A stretch of DNA of 64,000 nucleotides from Acanthacorydalis orientalis (GCA_034766995.1 CM068313.1:40781496-40845495); one strand, 5' to 3'; positions 13,479 through 26,582 are shown, counted from the first letter of the stretch. The notes: generated from the sequence alone by a model not told the origin. Translations and numbers: made by a program.

Positions 13479-14431
13479 CAATAATAATATTATTACAGAA
13501 ATTTTTGCAATGTTTTAAAAACAAGATCATTTGTAATTATATGTATTATTAATTTAATAAGTAAATATATTTATTTGAAAAAAGTGCTGTAAAACAGTGT
13601 ACATAAGAAACTAGGTGAAGATAGAAAAAGTAATAGTAAGAAAACACTCAAAATATGATTTCAAATACTATATATATATATATATATATATGTATACATA
13701 CATACATATGAATGTAAGTATGGATGTCATATACAAGATAAAGCTTATATTCTATTATTGAAGGGAAACAATATCACTCACATATACATTTTAGATATAG
13801 TAGTATGGTATTTAATAAGAATTAATTGAAAAAAAAATCCGAAAGATTAAAATGACTACTAAACTAACTGAGTTGAACTATTTGAGTTTTTATTCTGTAG
13901 TTGAAAACCAATTTTTTGTAAAATCAAATTATAATTTACTTGATTTTTATTTATATCGATCGAAAAAGAAATATAAAAGACTATTCAAATGTTCGCATGA
14001 TATTGGTTTAACCTTTGACCTCAGCAAAAAGAACGAAACATAATAAATTTTTGATAACCTATTGTTTGTTCATTATTCTCTTGGGAATAAGAAAACAGCA
14101 ATTTCAATTAATAAAAGAACAATTCTATTGCATTTACACCGTACTACTTTATATTAAATGACTATGGAAAAATTTAATGAATGAAAAATAAATAACTAAT
14201 AACTTATACATATGTTTTTTTTATAGCATATGCATGACATTAATTAGACGTACTTTCTTTTTGCAATACAAAACGTTTTTAGCGTCAGTAAATATAAAAA
14301 ATAGTTGTCAGTCTGATGTAACTTTGGCACTTAAATAATTAAAAAAATAACTTATACAGATAGGTAAATGCTGATTCTTCTTTTACATACTTCTTTATGA
14401 ACAAATTAATTTTAGAGTTTTAAATATATTA

Positions 14432-14436
<5 letters not shown>

Positions 14437-14502
<66 letters not shown>
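14437..14502. repeat. (TA)n microsatellite
   Basis: Uninterrupted TA, about 66 bp. Confidence 0.95.
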
Positions 14503-14504
<2 letters not shown>

Positions 14505-15226
14505 GACTTATTATAGATATACGATTATTTTCTGCAACGTGAATTTTTATTATGTTTTATTTATGAATTAATGACTGATTATCAAAGTATATTATACACA
14601 ATTGTGTGAAATCAATATTTGGATAATTTAAAATATACTATATTCTTTTAAGTTTTATACTTTTTGTTATTAAAAAAAATAATTTAGTAACAAAAAGGTT
14701 GTTAAAAATTAAAGCATTTATTTTAAAGGCTTTCAATTATTTAATATAAAACTGTATCTTCTCTATTTGTCTTTTCGACTTCTCTATTTTTACTTTTACT
14801 TTGCTTAATAAAATTGTTTCATTATTAAGGATTGAACTGAATATTATAATAATGATTGAATACTAACGGTTTATTTGTTCTTTTAGTACATACTGCATTA
14901 TTCTCGGATAGAACTCCTCAATGGAATAGTTTAAGACGTGTCATAACAAAAAGCAAAAAAGGTATTTACTTTCAAAACTTACAATGATGCTATCCATGAA
15001 AACGACAAAGCATTTATACGTGCTACAGGTTGTAAATAAACATTATATTTGATTCTAGAAAATATCGATAAGACTTCTACTAAAATATAACATTATATTT
15101 ACTTATAGACAAGAGTAAATATCACTTTTTAGTCGATATAAAACATATCAAATACTACTGGTCAACAAATCTCACTTCAAAGTTGAACAAAAACAATATA
15201 AACATTGAAAGATTTCTTTTTGATAC

Positions 15227-15229
<3 letters not shown>

Positions 15230-15281
<52 letters not shown>
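15230..15281. repeat. compound (TA)n(CA)n microsatellite
   Basis: TA at 15230-15268 runs straight into CA to 15281. Confidence 0.95.
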
Positions 15282-16199
15282 GCAGGAAATCATTTTTTCA
15301 CTGTTTTATTTTTTTTTCATAAACATTCATAGATATAAAAATGTTTTAAAATTCCAATTCTACAAATTAAATACACATATATGTATAAGTGTAAATATAT
15401 AAAAAACTTATATTTTTTCAAAATATAATCGATAAAAACAAAAAAGAGAAACGAATAAAGCACTTTAAATGTAACATAAAACGAAAAGGACTTGTTTATT
15501 TTCTCAAAAAGCTATTTATGTTATATTCAGCTTAATAATTTCATACAGCATGATATATTATTGTTAAATACTATATAGAAGGAGTAGATAAAATCTCTAA
15601 TTTATAATACTTGCATATTTGTGAAACATAGAAAGAGAAAATAAACACTTTATATTGAATGTTTCCATTCATATAAAAGAAGAATAAAGCAAAATCAAAA
15701 CAATTTTACTACATAACTACATTTGTGCATATTTTCAGAAAAGTAAATATGATCTCAAATGTAAATATCATTACCTATTCTAAAATATAAAATAACAGAA
15801 TTCAAAAATGTTTCTTGATTAAGTTTATTTTTATAAATGAAAAATATAAAAGTACAATAATACAAAAAAATAAATACAGTAAAAACTATTACATATGTTA
15901 AAACTTTTTCCCAGCACATATTATGAGCACTAGTAAATAATATTCACTACATTTTAAGTTTGTAAAGATTGAAAAATAAAATAACTTGAAATAAAGTATT
16001 TGTTGATAAAATAATTCTATGTAATTAACGAGTTCTCTAGTTATTATTTAATAAAAAAATATGCTGATTCGACAGAACGAATACACATATGTTATAAAAC
16101 TATATGATGTGAATGTAACTATAGTTTATTCGACACTAACTATTAATGAAAAATATACACTAACAATACATCATTTAAACATATTTTCCAAATTGTAGT

Positions 16200-16420
16200 G
16201 AAAAGTACATACGGTATTTCCAAAGCGGAAAACGTACCATATTCAATACTTATTAAAAACCGTGACTTCTACAAGATTCTCGACAAGCACACAACCTACG
16301 TCTATTGTACATCGCATGGCCCACCAACGACCTTTCGACCAATCACGAACGCGAACGGTGACGTCACTTGCAAGCATCATACAGATGAAAACGGTCGTTA
16401 AACGAACGAACAGAAAGTTT
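16200..16420. promoter_or_regulatory. promoter/enhancer-like island with CRE and CCAAT
   Basis: A mixed-composition block with a perfect CRE octamer TGACGTCA at 16359-16366 and CCAAT at 16339-16343, 15 bp upstream on the plus strand. Plus and minus open frames cross it (for example 16262-16546), but neither has the composition or flanking splice signals of a convincing exon. CREB/ATF and NF-Y factors bind such sites; function here is inferred. Confidence 0.35.
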
Positions 16421-16558
16421 TGTGCTACACTATTTAGCATGTTTTCGATAAAGGCAATTATCTCATATAGGCACGTTTTTGCCATGTACATTGTTATATA
16501 TCATAATTATTCGATCATGAGAGTATTATACACACACATACGATAATACACAACTAAC

Positions 16559-16613
<55 letters not shown>
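16559..16613. repeat. (TA)n microsatellite
   Basis: TA run with one ACA interruption near its start. Confidence 0.95.
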
Positions 16614-16614
<1 letters not shown>

Positions 16615-17039
16615 GTTTGGGTGTGTGCATAAACAGAAAGAGCACCGAGAGATACAAACAGATGTGATTTATTAATGGAATGATTCTACTTTATTATTAA
16701 CGTTATCGTACCGTTTAAGTTGTGTCTGAGAAAAGAAAAACAAGGATTTGTATGGAATTTGAGGTAATATTTAAAAATGTATTGTATGATGTATATTTAA
16801 TCAATCAAAATCTGTACATACTTGTAGGTACAATCATAAGGTACGTCGAATATTATTTCATTTCGTTGTTTACTGTTTGAACTGTCTTACTTTATTTAGA
16901 CGGAAACGTTTTGAATTGAATGATTTAAAAAGACATTTTATTTAATGAAATGTAACATGTACCACAATGTAGTTTAGAATTATGGTTAAAGTGGATTAGG
17001 AATTCAAATATGAATTTTTAATATGATAAATGATATTCT

Positions 17040-17041
<2 letters not shown>

Positions 17042-17086
<45 letters not shown>

Positions 17087-17088
17087 TG
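17042..17088. repeat. (TA)n microsatellite abutting a mariner end
   Basis: The TA run stops 4 bp before the left end of the mariner relic, fitting insertion at a TA target inside a microsatellite. Confidence 0.95.
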
Positions 17089-17092
17089 TGTA

Positions 17093-18351
17093 ATAGGTTG
17101 GCCTACATTTGGTGTCAGCGATTTATATTTGATCGTAGTTGACTTAGTAACTTTAATATTTTAAAAGAAAAAAATCCAAAATGCATTCATTTCCCTTGCA
17201 GACATTCCGGAGCTAACATCTCAGTGTGATTTTTCCAAGAAATGGACATTTTTTATTTATATTTTACCCTTCAAACATGCGTAACAATCCAGAGCATATC
17301 TTTATTATTTCCGTAAAGGAGAGGATTACAGAAAAGATTTGTAAACTATACGGAGATGATGAAGTGAACATTCGCACGTTTTCGGTGGTTTAAAAAGTTT
17401 CGTGAAGGAGATTTTGATGTGAAGAATAAAAAAAGAGTTGAAAAAATAAAAGAAGAATCGTCGAAGTATTGTGTTTGAAGATGAACAATTAAAAGTGATA
17501 ATCAAAAATGATTCACGTTTAACAACGTGTTAGATATAAGTGAAGATGAATCCGTCGAAAAATTCTGCAACAAGAGCACTTCATCGGATTGGGAAAGTGA
17601 ACAAACTCGATATGTGGGTGCCACACAAGCTGACTGTGGAACATCACGAGAACAGGACGAGTGTGTGCGTTTCGTTGAAGGCTCGTCAAGTTCAGGGATC
17701 AGTTTTTCCTCATTTGAGAACAGAAAACGAAAAGTGGATATTATACAGTAATAATAAACGGAAAAAAGTTGGGTGGATCCTGCATAAACATCTCAAGCGA
17801 TCGCAAAACCAAGTCTTACCAATAAAAAATAATGCTGTGTTGGGTGCGGTTCTTGTGGTATAATTTATTAAGAACATTTAAAATCTGGAAAAACTGTGAC
17901 TGCAGATAGGTACCGTCAATGTCTTGACAAATTAAATGAGAAAATACAAGAGAAACGACCGTAATTAGCCAGATGAGGTAGCATGGTGTTGCAGCAGGAC
18001 AATGCACGATCACATAAAGCGAAAAAAAATTCTGACCTGAATTGAGAAGTGGTTCCACACCTTAATTATTCTTCAGATCTTGCTTCTTCTGATTTCCATC
18101 TATTCCGGTCTTGCAAAATAACCTCGATAAAAAAATCCAAACACATGAAGAAGTGAATTCCTTCCTGATATCATTCTTCAAGTGAAAATTCACAGAATTT
18201 TACAAAAACGGAATACAAAAATTGGTTGAATGAAGGAATATAGTTATACAAAATGAAGGAAGTTATATATTAAATTTATAATAAACGAGTTACCGTAAAA
18301 AAATGTTTCATTTTATCTATTATCACTGTCACCAAATATGTACCAACCTAA
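17093..18351 (+). mobile_element. degenerate mariner transposon
   Basis: Imperfect terminal repeats are visible: ATAGGTTGGCCTACATTTGG on the left and, read inward from the right, TTAGGTTGGTACATATTTGG; both continue GTGTCAGCGAT / GTGACAGTGAT. A TA precedes the left end; the right flank reads TG, so one side of the TA duplication has probably mutated. At about 1.26 kb the length is close to a full mariner, and the transposase reads on the plus strand. Confidence 0.9.
17277..18245 (+). pseudogene. mariner transposase remnant
   Basis: The reading starts at ATG 17277 (MRNNPEHIF...), then shifts frame so that the mariner motif WFKKFREGDFDVK reads from about 17385. From 17540 a frame gives ...VNKLDMWVPHKL and NEKWILYSNNKRKKVGW, the region of the first catalytic Asp, which here is Asn (family TGDEKW, here TENEKW). 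The second catalytic block LQQDNARSHKAKK keeps its Asp near 17998, and the third block, SSDLASSDFHLFR, keeps its Asp near 18090. Several frameshifts and stops separate these pieces, so no active enzyme is encoded. Confidence 0.85.
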
Positions 18352-18369
18352 TGTGTGTGTGTGTGTGTG

Positions 18370-18413
<44 letters not shown>

Positions 18414-18425
18414 TATATATATAAA
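18352..18425. repeat. compound (GT)n(TA)n microsatellite
   Basis: GT begins immediately at the mariner right end (18352-18370) and passes into TA (18374-18420). Confidence 0.95.
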
Positions 18426-18806
18426 TAAACATAAACATGCATTATTAAATTCAGGCCGACATGAAAGAATAGAAAAAACTCTTACATGGATTTCATTTGA
18501 AGAACATTGATATAGGCGAATCAAAAAAAACATACTTTTCAATTTTATAACTATATCTTATATATTTTTTTAAAAAATAATTAAGAATAATAACAACATA
18601 AGCAATTATAAAAACTACTTATTGCTTGTTGTTAATTATAATATTTTAAATATTAAAATTAATCATTGTTTGTACAGCTAGTATTCTTGTGCACATATTT
18701 ATTACACCCACATATGAAAAAAATGATGATGTTAGATTCGAAAGTGTATAGTATCTGTTTTAGTTTTAAATATATCATATATTTTTGGAGTCTATTTTAA
18801 GAATTG

Positions 18807-18811
<5 letters not shown>

Positions 18812-18866
<55 letters not shown>

Positions 18867-18875
18867 CAGAGAGAG
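18812..18875. repeat. (TA)n tract followed by short (GA)n
   Basis: TA to about 18866, then cagagagagaaa. Same TA-to-GA polarity as other compound tracts. Confidence 0.9.
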
Positions 18876-20267
18876 AAATATATTATTATACACAGTGAGT
18901 ACTGAAAGTATATGCATGCCATTTCTTATTAAATATAATTGAAAAAAACATGCTAAAGAATCAATTTCACTGAGAATGTTTAACACATGACATTTATTAT
19001 CTCATTTATCTCAAAAAATTTCAGAAATAAAAATAGACAAAAATTAATAAACTATATAAAAAATATTTGCATATTTATATTATCAGTAAAATATTATTAA
19101 AAGGAGTGCAGTCCTAACAATGGTTTTTAGCTAGTCTACTACTTGCTGTTGTGATAACATATTTCGAAAAATGTATTATTTCTCTAAAAAAAATAAAGTT
19201 ATTTTTATCATTTCAAAACAGTATTTGGAATTGAGACTAAATTGTTTTTTTATTATGATTAGAAAAATAATAATTAATGTTTAACTGCAAATCTACTATT
19301 TTATAATTCAATTTTATTAAATATTTCATGTTATAGCTCTTTAAAAAACATAAACGAAATCTGCCAAAAAAAATTATTAAAAGAATGACTAATATATATA
19401 TATATATACATATATAATTATAAAAAATATGACACAAAAACCAATATTAATATGCATTTATAAGCTATCTGTATAGTATAAAATATACTTGTACTCACAC
19501 ACTTTTTTATAAATTAATATGTATTAAAATTTAAATGACTAACAAACATAAATATCCGTTAAATAAATTTATGAATGATATGTATTTTTATGAATGTATG
19601 AATAACATTTATTAAGAGTAACTAGAACAAGGACATTTTATTTTTTGACAGTGTCGTATTTAAATTTTTAATATAAAAAGTAAAAGATAAAAATTAAAAG
19701 TAAATTTATAACAAGTTATTTAATTCAAAAAAAAAATATGATTCATAAGGTTGATAACCTTCTTTACAAATATCCGTGTTAAATTAGAAGAAATAAATTT
19801 TATTTATTTGTAAAAATTATTTTTACTTTCAGTTTAAGTATATATATATATATATGTATGTACATATAAGGTTATATAAAAAGACACTAACTAATAAAAT
19901 GATAGTAATACATCCTCAATTTACTCTATAAACGAAATATTTAACAAACAGTTTCAGAAATGCAGGAATTATATTTTGAAATACTTAATTCTTAGAAAAT
20001 TGCAACTTTGAAAGTTAATTAAGAAAACAAAACATGAAAATGTAGCAATATGTGAATAAATATAACAATTATATAAAAGTAAAGTAAGAGAAGTATCTTC
20101 TAAATATTATCAAATTAAAGTAATACCTTAGAATGTAGACATAAGTGGACAAGTGAAAGTACAATTCAAAATTATAATTATGCAAGTTAGAAAAATTTCA
20201 CGATTGATGAATTTTGTAGTTCAACTGTTAAAAAGATAGTAACAGTTAGAAATACTCATACATACTT

Positions 20268-20271
<4 letters not shown>

Positions 20272-20337
<66 letters not shown>
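20272..20337. repeat. (TA)n microsatellite
   Basis: Uninterrupted TA, about 66 bp. Confidence 0.95.
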
Positions 20338-20342
<5 letters not shown>

Positions 20343-20405
20343 TTTCTTTATGTTTGGTACTTATATAATTGGTTTCGTTACTATTTTGTAAATACAAACA
20401 TTTCA

Positions 20406-20409
<4 letters not shown>

Positions 20410-20482
<73 letters not shown>
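20410..20482. repeat. (TA)n microsatellite
   Basis: TA run with a TGTATGTA interruption near 20436-20443. Confidence 0.95.
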
Positions 20483-20485
<3 letters not shown>

Positions 20486-21067
20486 TTATTCAAAATAAAA
20501 CAAAAAAATACTGTTTTTATAGAATAATTCTGACCGTTGATCTTTCTTTCATTCTTCTAATTTTACCTTCTAAGATAAGTAACGATTTTTAAGAGAAATT
20601 ATAAGAAAAGATAAAAGAAATATAAATATAAAAATGATGAAAGAAATAAATTACATTTCAATATCTTAAAAAATACAATTTGTTGCTGTATACACTATTT
20701 GAATATTTAAAATTCTTTATATTGCTTATTAAAAGTTTATGGTATTTAAGTTTAATTATTCTTATTAATTTTTACATCTCTCACACTAATATACAAACAT
20801 TTTACTTCCATAACTTACAATACTGAAATATAAAAGAGCAAATCTAAGTTTCAGTTATTATTAAAGACATTAAATTAAGTATCTTTAAACGCCAACCCAC
20901 AATATTATACCGTTAGATAGAAAATATTACAATGTTTGATTGTACTTAGGTTAATTATTAAAGCAAACTGCATTGATAGATAATTGATGAAATTACTGAT
21001 AGACACAGTTGATTATAAACAGGCACGTTAATTAACTAAATGCGATAGTATGAAACAAATACAAAAT

Positions 21068-21069
<2 letters not shown>

Positions 21070-21113
<44 letters not shown>

Positions 21114-21140
21114 GAATATATGTATATATATATATATATG

Positions 21141-21189
<49 letters not shown>
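21070..21189. repeat. interrupted (TA)n tract
   Basis: 120 bp of TA broken by ACACA, GAATATATG, ATGTA and ACATA units, suggesting an old tract that has decayed and re-expanded. Confidence 0.95.
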
Positions 21190-21380
21190 CCAAATATATT
21201 CATGTAAGTATGTATAACAAATATACAAAAAACCATATATCGTGCTCTAAAAAAAATTGCGTGCTCATTAAGGCCACCTAGTTTGTAGCAAAATACTAGA
21301 ATAGAAAAATATCACATTTTAATACAATAACATTTACAGTATAAACGAAGAGGTGTATGATATCATTTTTTTCATATTTT

Positions 21381-21434
21381 CTCTCTCTCTCTCTATATAT
21401 ATATGTTTACATATACATATATATATATATATAA
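21381..21434. repeat. compound (CT)n(TA)n microsatellite
   Basis: CT at 21381-21394 runs into TA, interrupted by GTTTACATATACAT. Confidence 0.9.
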
Positions 21435-22113
21435 ACGCAATTTGTTAAACTCGCTCTGAGTATTTGAATATTTAAAAGCTTTTAAAACCACATTAGTAAA
21501 GCAATCATTTGATATTAAATGCATCATTACATTATCATCTATGTGAACAAAGAGTAATGATTCTAGTTTTTGATATATCGGGATCAGTTACTGACTCATT
21601 TTGTTTCAAGAGTTGTTCATACTAATGACAAAGCTATATGAAAATTAACTATTGTTAGTCTACAGTCATTCTACTGGTGTACTGATTACTAACAGGTATC
21701 ACATTTATTGTTATTTTCATTCTGTTTCATAATTTTTGACTAATTCATATTTAGGGATAAAAAGAACAAGGTATGTGCTACAGGAGTCATAGTTTATACA
21801 AAAAATAAAAAAATCTATGAGAATACATTAGAAATAAGATTAAGTAGTAGTGATTGAATATGACGTTTGGATTAAAAATAACAATCAATTCTAGACAAAA
21901 AAATTGAACTTTGGAATTATTACACTAATGTTGCAAATCAATAATATATATTCGGTATTAATGAAATGATCAAGCATATTATAAAGTGTCAGAGAAGAAA
22001 AAATCGTGGTTATAGAATTTAATGCATCTGAAGTGGTATAAATCACAAAAAGGATGAAAAGTAATTAAACAATTATGTTTGAAGAAATCAACGATAAATT
22101 AAGGTAGATAAGA

Positions 22114-22399
22114 GTAATGTAGAATTAATATCCTATTTTATTTTTAGACATGTTATAAATTAAGTTTTATAATATTCACAATCATCAATAAATGTAATTC
22201 ACATAGTTTTGCATGCGCCTTCTGAAAAAACGAAATATTATGTTAAGAATTAGATATTTTGTTAAACATAAAAGATATAACGTAATGACAACGTTGGCTT
22301 TTATAACAGTCTTTTTTCCAATAGCAATTCGACAACAACATAGATATTGATGAATGATGAGATACTGTAGACAATTTATTTTGTTCTTTGATGACGTTT
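22114..22399 (+). repeat. left arm of a long inverted repeat
   Basis: About 286 bp matching, in reverse complement, 23746-24040. Matching blocks include tttgatgacgtt, gatactgtagacaattta and ttttatttttagacatg. Mismatches and short indels are scattered along the whole arm, so the copies have diverged but are clearly homologous. No coding frame is seen. Confidence 0.9.
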
Positions 22400-22911
22400 C
22401 TATAAAAATAATACATTTTATGTATTACTACTTTAAAGACTAAATCGATTAATTATTATTCATGTCTAATTATAAACTAAACCTATTAAAAACAACCCAA
22501 ACTTAAAAAATAAAGCGTTTCATTGTCTTTAGAAAACATTTTATCAAAAAGGGATTATTATTAAAATTTAAAGATTACAAAAATTATATATTCAGAATAC
22601 GAACTTTTAGAATATCGAACTAAAATTAAAAAATAAAGTAAAAGTACCAAAATATTACATTAAATTCTTATTACTTTTTTTTTAATTTGCTGCAAACTTA
22701 CAAATGAATCATGCCTTTTTAAGAAATAACGATTTATATATCTACAATCATTGATGATTCATTGTTAGATATTTTTTTTGAGTTTTTTCAATTTAAACAA
22801 AACAATAGTTATATTATTTCCATCTTTTCGATATATGTTTGAATAATTTGATTTTTCAGTTCAATTTCCGTTTTTATATTTGTTTGCTCTCAGTCAATAA
22901 TTATGTATGCA

Positions 22912-22924
22912 ATATATATATATA

Positions 22925-23000
<76 letters not shown>
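22912..23000. repeat. compound (TA)n(GA)n microsatellite
   Basis: TA to 22976 (one TTTA break near 22926), then pure GA for about 24 bp. Confidence 0.95.
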
Positions 23001-23248
23001 TAGTATATATATACACACACAATTCAAAAACGATTTTGTATAAATTTTGTATCTATTGATTAACATTTATTATTACATTTAATGTCTGTAGGTAATGTAT
23101 TAATAGTTATGTTTATATATATATATAATGTATGAACGTATGTGTGTACCCTATAATTAAATACGATTTCTTTTTGTTTCCAAAATTGTCTTGACATATA
23201 ATATCGTGCGTGCAAGTTTATGTTTACGATAGTTCCGTTCGAAATCAT

Positions 23249-23281
23249 ATGAATGACCTACGTTTTTCATAGGTCATTCAT
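23249..23281. other. perfect short hairpin
   Basis: Arms ATGAATGACCTA and TAGGTCATTCAT (12 bp, perfect) flank a 9-base loop. Confidence 0.8.
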
Positions 23282-23330
23282 TTATATCCATAATCATGCA
23301 CATACACTCATGCACACATACATATATATT

Positions 23331-23363
<33 letters not shown>

Positions 23364-23745
23364 ATACATATGTGGTAATTTTTTAGTAATATTGTCGCTG
23401 TCAAATTTTTTTATACATAAAAATATAACATATTAGTAATAATTTTTGAATTATGAATATTTTGTCGAATGGGTCAGTACTTCAAGTTATGTTCGTACTA
23501 ATATATCCTTTAAAATGAATGTTTAATATGCAAGATAACTAAGAATATGTATAATTTGTAAACAGAGACCATTAATTTTTTTTAATAAATAATTCTGCTA
23601 GTACAAAAGACAAACGATTCTCCTTTAGAGATTAAAAAAATTAAATAAGTTGTGAAAAATTGTTAAAACTCTTGTTACCTTTATTCACTTTATTCGGACT
23701 ATACTATTGTATGTGTATAGGTAAAAAAATAAATAATATGCACAA

Positions 23746-24040
23746 AAACGTCATCAAAGAACAAAATAAACTGTCTACAGTACCTCATCATTCATGATTA
23801 TGTATATTGTTGTTTAATTGGTATTAATAAAAAAAACTGTTATAAAAGCCAATATGATCATTAGGTATATATCTCTTATGTTTTAAAAGATATCTAATTT
23901 TTGACATAATATTTGGTTATTTTAGGAGGTGTATGAAAAACTGTGTGAATTAAATTTATTGAAGATTGTGAATATTGTAATATACTTCATCTTATACCAT
24001 GTCTAAAAATAAAACAGGCTATTAATTCTACGTTACATTA
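23746..24040 (-). repeat. right arm of a long inverted repeat
   Basis: Reverse-complement partner of 22114-22399. Similarity ends near the cgttacatta at 24031-24040 on the outer side and near aaacgtcatcaaag on the inner side. Either the terminal arms of one foldback element or two opposed copies of one dispersed repeat. Confidence 0.9.
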
Positions 24041-24668
24041 TTATTAGTCATCGAAATGATTCTAGCAGTATCACAAACAAAATAAAAATACGATTTCGTG
24101 TTTATATTATTTAAACATTAAATTTAATTGATTTTCATATAACTGTTTGAAAACAATAAATAAAAGAAACCAATATTTTTCAGTAAACTGGAAAAAGAGA
24201 TGAACTTATTTATGATAAAAAATGTATAGTAGAAAAATATCTTTAATCTTCTAACTTTTTATAGCATTATAAAAAAAAGTAACAGAAATAAATGAGAGTA
24301 AGATCAATTCTATTGCATGATATAAAGATGAATATTTTACAAATAATAAAATTCAAGATTATTAATTCAGCAAGTATTATTTCAAGCTGAAGACATAATT
24401 CTACAAGGCAAAAGAGATTTGTGTAGAATTTAATAATCAAATGTAATTTTATAAAACCTTTGCAAAGATTTCTTGGAAAATAAAATTGCCACTTTTCTTG
24501 GAAATTCATAAAACACAAATAAAATAATAAAATCTTGTATGTGTGGAATAACGTAGGTATTCTTGTAACTGTCTATAAAATTATATGATGTACATATAAG
24601 AAAACCATTAAATAGCAAATCATAAAATTAATGTTTCTCATAGAAAAAATAATTTTTAAATATACTAC

Positions 24669-24699
<31 letters not shown>

Positions 24700-24944
24700 G
24701 AAAATCATAAATGCATGCATATAAAATAATATATTTCTTTTCACTTCTAACAATAATACATTTATATAGTATGTTAAAATACGACAGTACGAATTTTGAT
24801 TAACTATTCAAATTGAATTCAAAATTTAACACACCTATGTTTAGAAAGTACCAATGTAGTTTCTAGTAATAAGTTTAATAGTGATTATTATGGAGTAATA
24901 AATAACTTTTGCTGTGAATATGTGTATAATATGTATATAATATG

Positions 24945-24996
<52 letters not shown>

Positions 24997-25870
24997 TACA
25001 TACGTACGTTTCATAAATGTATGTTCATATGTACATACATATTTGTGCTAGGATAAGTGTATACAGTGAGTATTGTCTCATCCGTCTGGTGCCGCAGGAA
25101 ATATTACACCGCTGGTGTAGGGGGCTTATTGTGTGTGAGGCGTTGTTGTTGGTATCGATTGGGCTGCGTCTGGCTCCAGTCTAACTACCAGAGCTACGTT
25201 TTTTAGACCGGAATCGTTTGTTAGAAGAAGATCAATGTGTGTTCTCTTTGTCAAAACTGGGTCAATGATATATCTTCAGTGTTTATATTAATATTTAATA
25301 TAATTCATATTAAATACACTATTAACAAATTAATTAACAATTTCAATGAAAGAGATACTTCAAACGAAAAAATAAAATGTAAAATTGTTAAATTATACAC
25401 AATTAAATTGGTAATAAAGTATTTTGTAAAAGTTTCATGACTAACAAATAAAAGAATGCAATTATGTTTCCATTCCATTCAAGGATATATTAATAAATCT
25501 ACTTATAAAGACAATTATAATGAACGTCAATGAACTTTCAAGAAAAGAGAATTTTAAATATGTATTGTATTATATTGTTTCTGAATTTTCATTCGCAACA
25601 TGTATAGAAACAGCTTCATTTGATTGAATTACTTTCCAAATAAATTATTAATACACTTCGGATGAAAGGGTATCGAAAGGTTTATTTTCATTGAAAGATT
25701 TCTGAACAGATTTTATACCGAAGTGAAGAATTAGTTTTAAAGTCTAATTTCATAAAATATTTGTTATAATTGCTTTAAGAAATTGAATTTACGATTACTA
25801 TAATAACAATAAGTTGACTTTAAATTTATTATCTTTTTGTAAGAATAAATTGAAAGTTTTTAAGAAATTA
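24041..25870. other. AT-rich region with one GC-rich patch
   Basis: Mostly featureless. About 25070-25225 is clearly richer in GC (ctggtgccgcagg, ggcgttgttgttggtatcg, ggctgcgtctggctccagtc). Its best plus frame is only 46 codons without an ATG; the minus strand has LKNVALVVRLEPDAAQSIPT before a stop. It may be a fragment of a transposon or an old exon; not identified. Confidence 0.35.
24949..24994. repeat. (TA)n microsatellite
   Basis: Uninterrupted TA run. Confidence 0.95.
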
Positions 25871-26582
25871 TTAACCCATAAACTAATGAATTTTTACCCC
25901 ATAACTTACAACATTTTTTCAAATCAAAAATGTTTAATGAATTCTTTGGAACTGGAGTGGGGAAAGGATGTTAAAATTTTGTAACAAATATTTTTCGAGT
26001 AATTGGACATTCTTTTATCGTAAACAAAATAAAAATTGAAAATTTGTCGGTTAGAAGAAAAAATATGTTAATTTAGATTAGTCATTAGAAATTTCACATC
26101 TATATGATACATCGTGGAAAATCGTTGATAATATTCGGGGAAACATAAATATCTTGATTGGAAGCATGTAACTGGAAGTAGAAAAAATTATTACAATTGA
26201 AAATTTCCAGAAATAACATTATTGTTGAGTGCGAAAAATTTTGAAACAATCAAGTGTACATAAAACGATTTTACATCGGTCACATCTTGTACACGGACGT
26301 AGAGTCTCGAAATTTTTTATATGATTTCTTCCAATGATGAACTGTTAGAAAAAAATATTATTCAACCCAATTTTTATAGGTTTTCATTTGAAAAAAAGAT
26401 TTTTCGGATTTTTGGACGACTGTAATTTTTTTTTAATGAAAGAATGAGTTATAAATTTAGTCTCATTACAAAGACATTAGTGACCTTTAAATATATTATC
26501 CAAAAGATAGCGCTCTGAGACGATAACTTCTTTGGAAAACATCAATGGATTCCTAGAACCACGTCAAGCTTCAAAGGGTTAA
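25871..26582. mobile_element. possible TTAA-bounded piggyBac-type short element
   Basis: The left end reads TTAACCCATAAACTAATG; the right end, read inward, is TTAACCCTTTGAAGCTTGAC. Both share TTAACCC, the usual start of piggyBac-family termini, at opposed ends of a 712-bp block that is less AT-rich than its flanks. Only the first 7 bases match exactly, and no transposase frame is present, so the call is tentative. Confidence 0.4.

Larger units (their letters stand above)
11106..17092. other. AT-rich gene-free region
   Basis: Dominated by A/T runs and (TA)n tracts. Supported exceptions are the small island at 13411-13478 and the promoter-like block at 16200-16420. Smaller interrupted TA tracts lie near 11578-11620 and 13669-13708, the latter ending in CATA units. 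Confidence 0.5.
18426..22113. other. AT-rich gene-free region
   Basis: No coding or element signal seen apart from microsatellites. Small TA tracts lie near 19390-19410 and 19839-19856; a (CT)n(TA)n compound tract lies at 21381-21434. Confidence 0.5.
22400..23745. other. spacer between inverted-repeat arms
   Basis: About 1.35 kb of AT-rich sequence without a recognisable gene. It contains the (TA)n(GA)n tract at 22912-23000 and a 12-bp-stem hairpin at 23249-23281. Confidence 0.6.

Noticed and set aside
16243..16546. Overlapping plus- and minus-strand frames of 82-94 codons
   Set aside because: Both strands are open over the same promoter-like island, neither with splice signals or a known domain.
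17527..17751. Ser/Glu-rich 74-codon frame
   Set aside because: Frame-shifted shadow of the mariner transposase read from 17540.
22912..23000. (TA)n(GA)n tract considered as a CRISPR-like or satellite array
   Set aside because: Pure dinucleotide repeat without spacers or a longer unit; the genome is eukaryotic.
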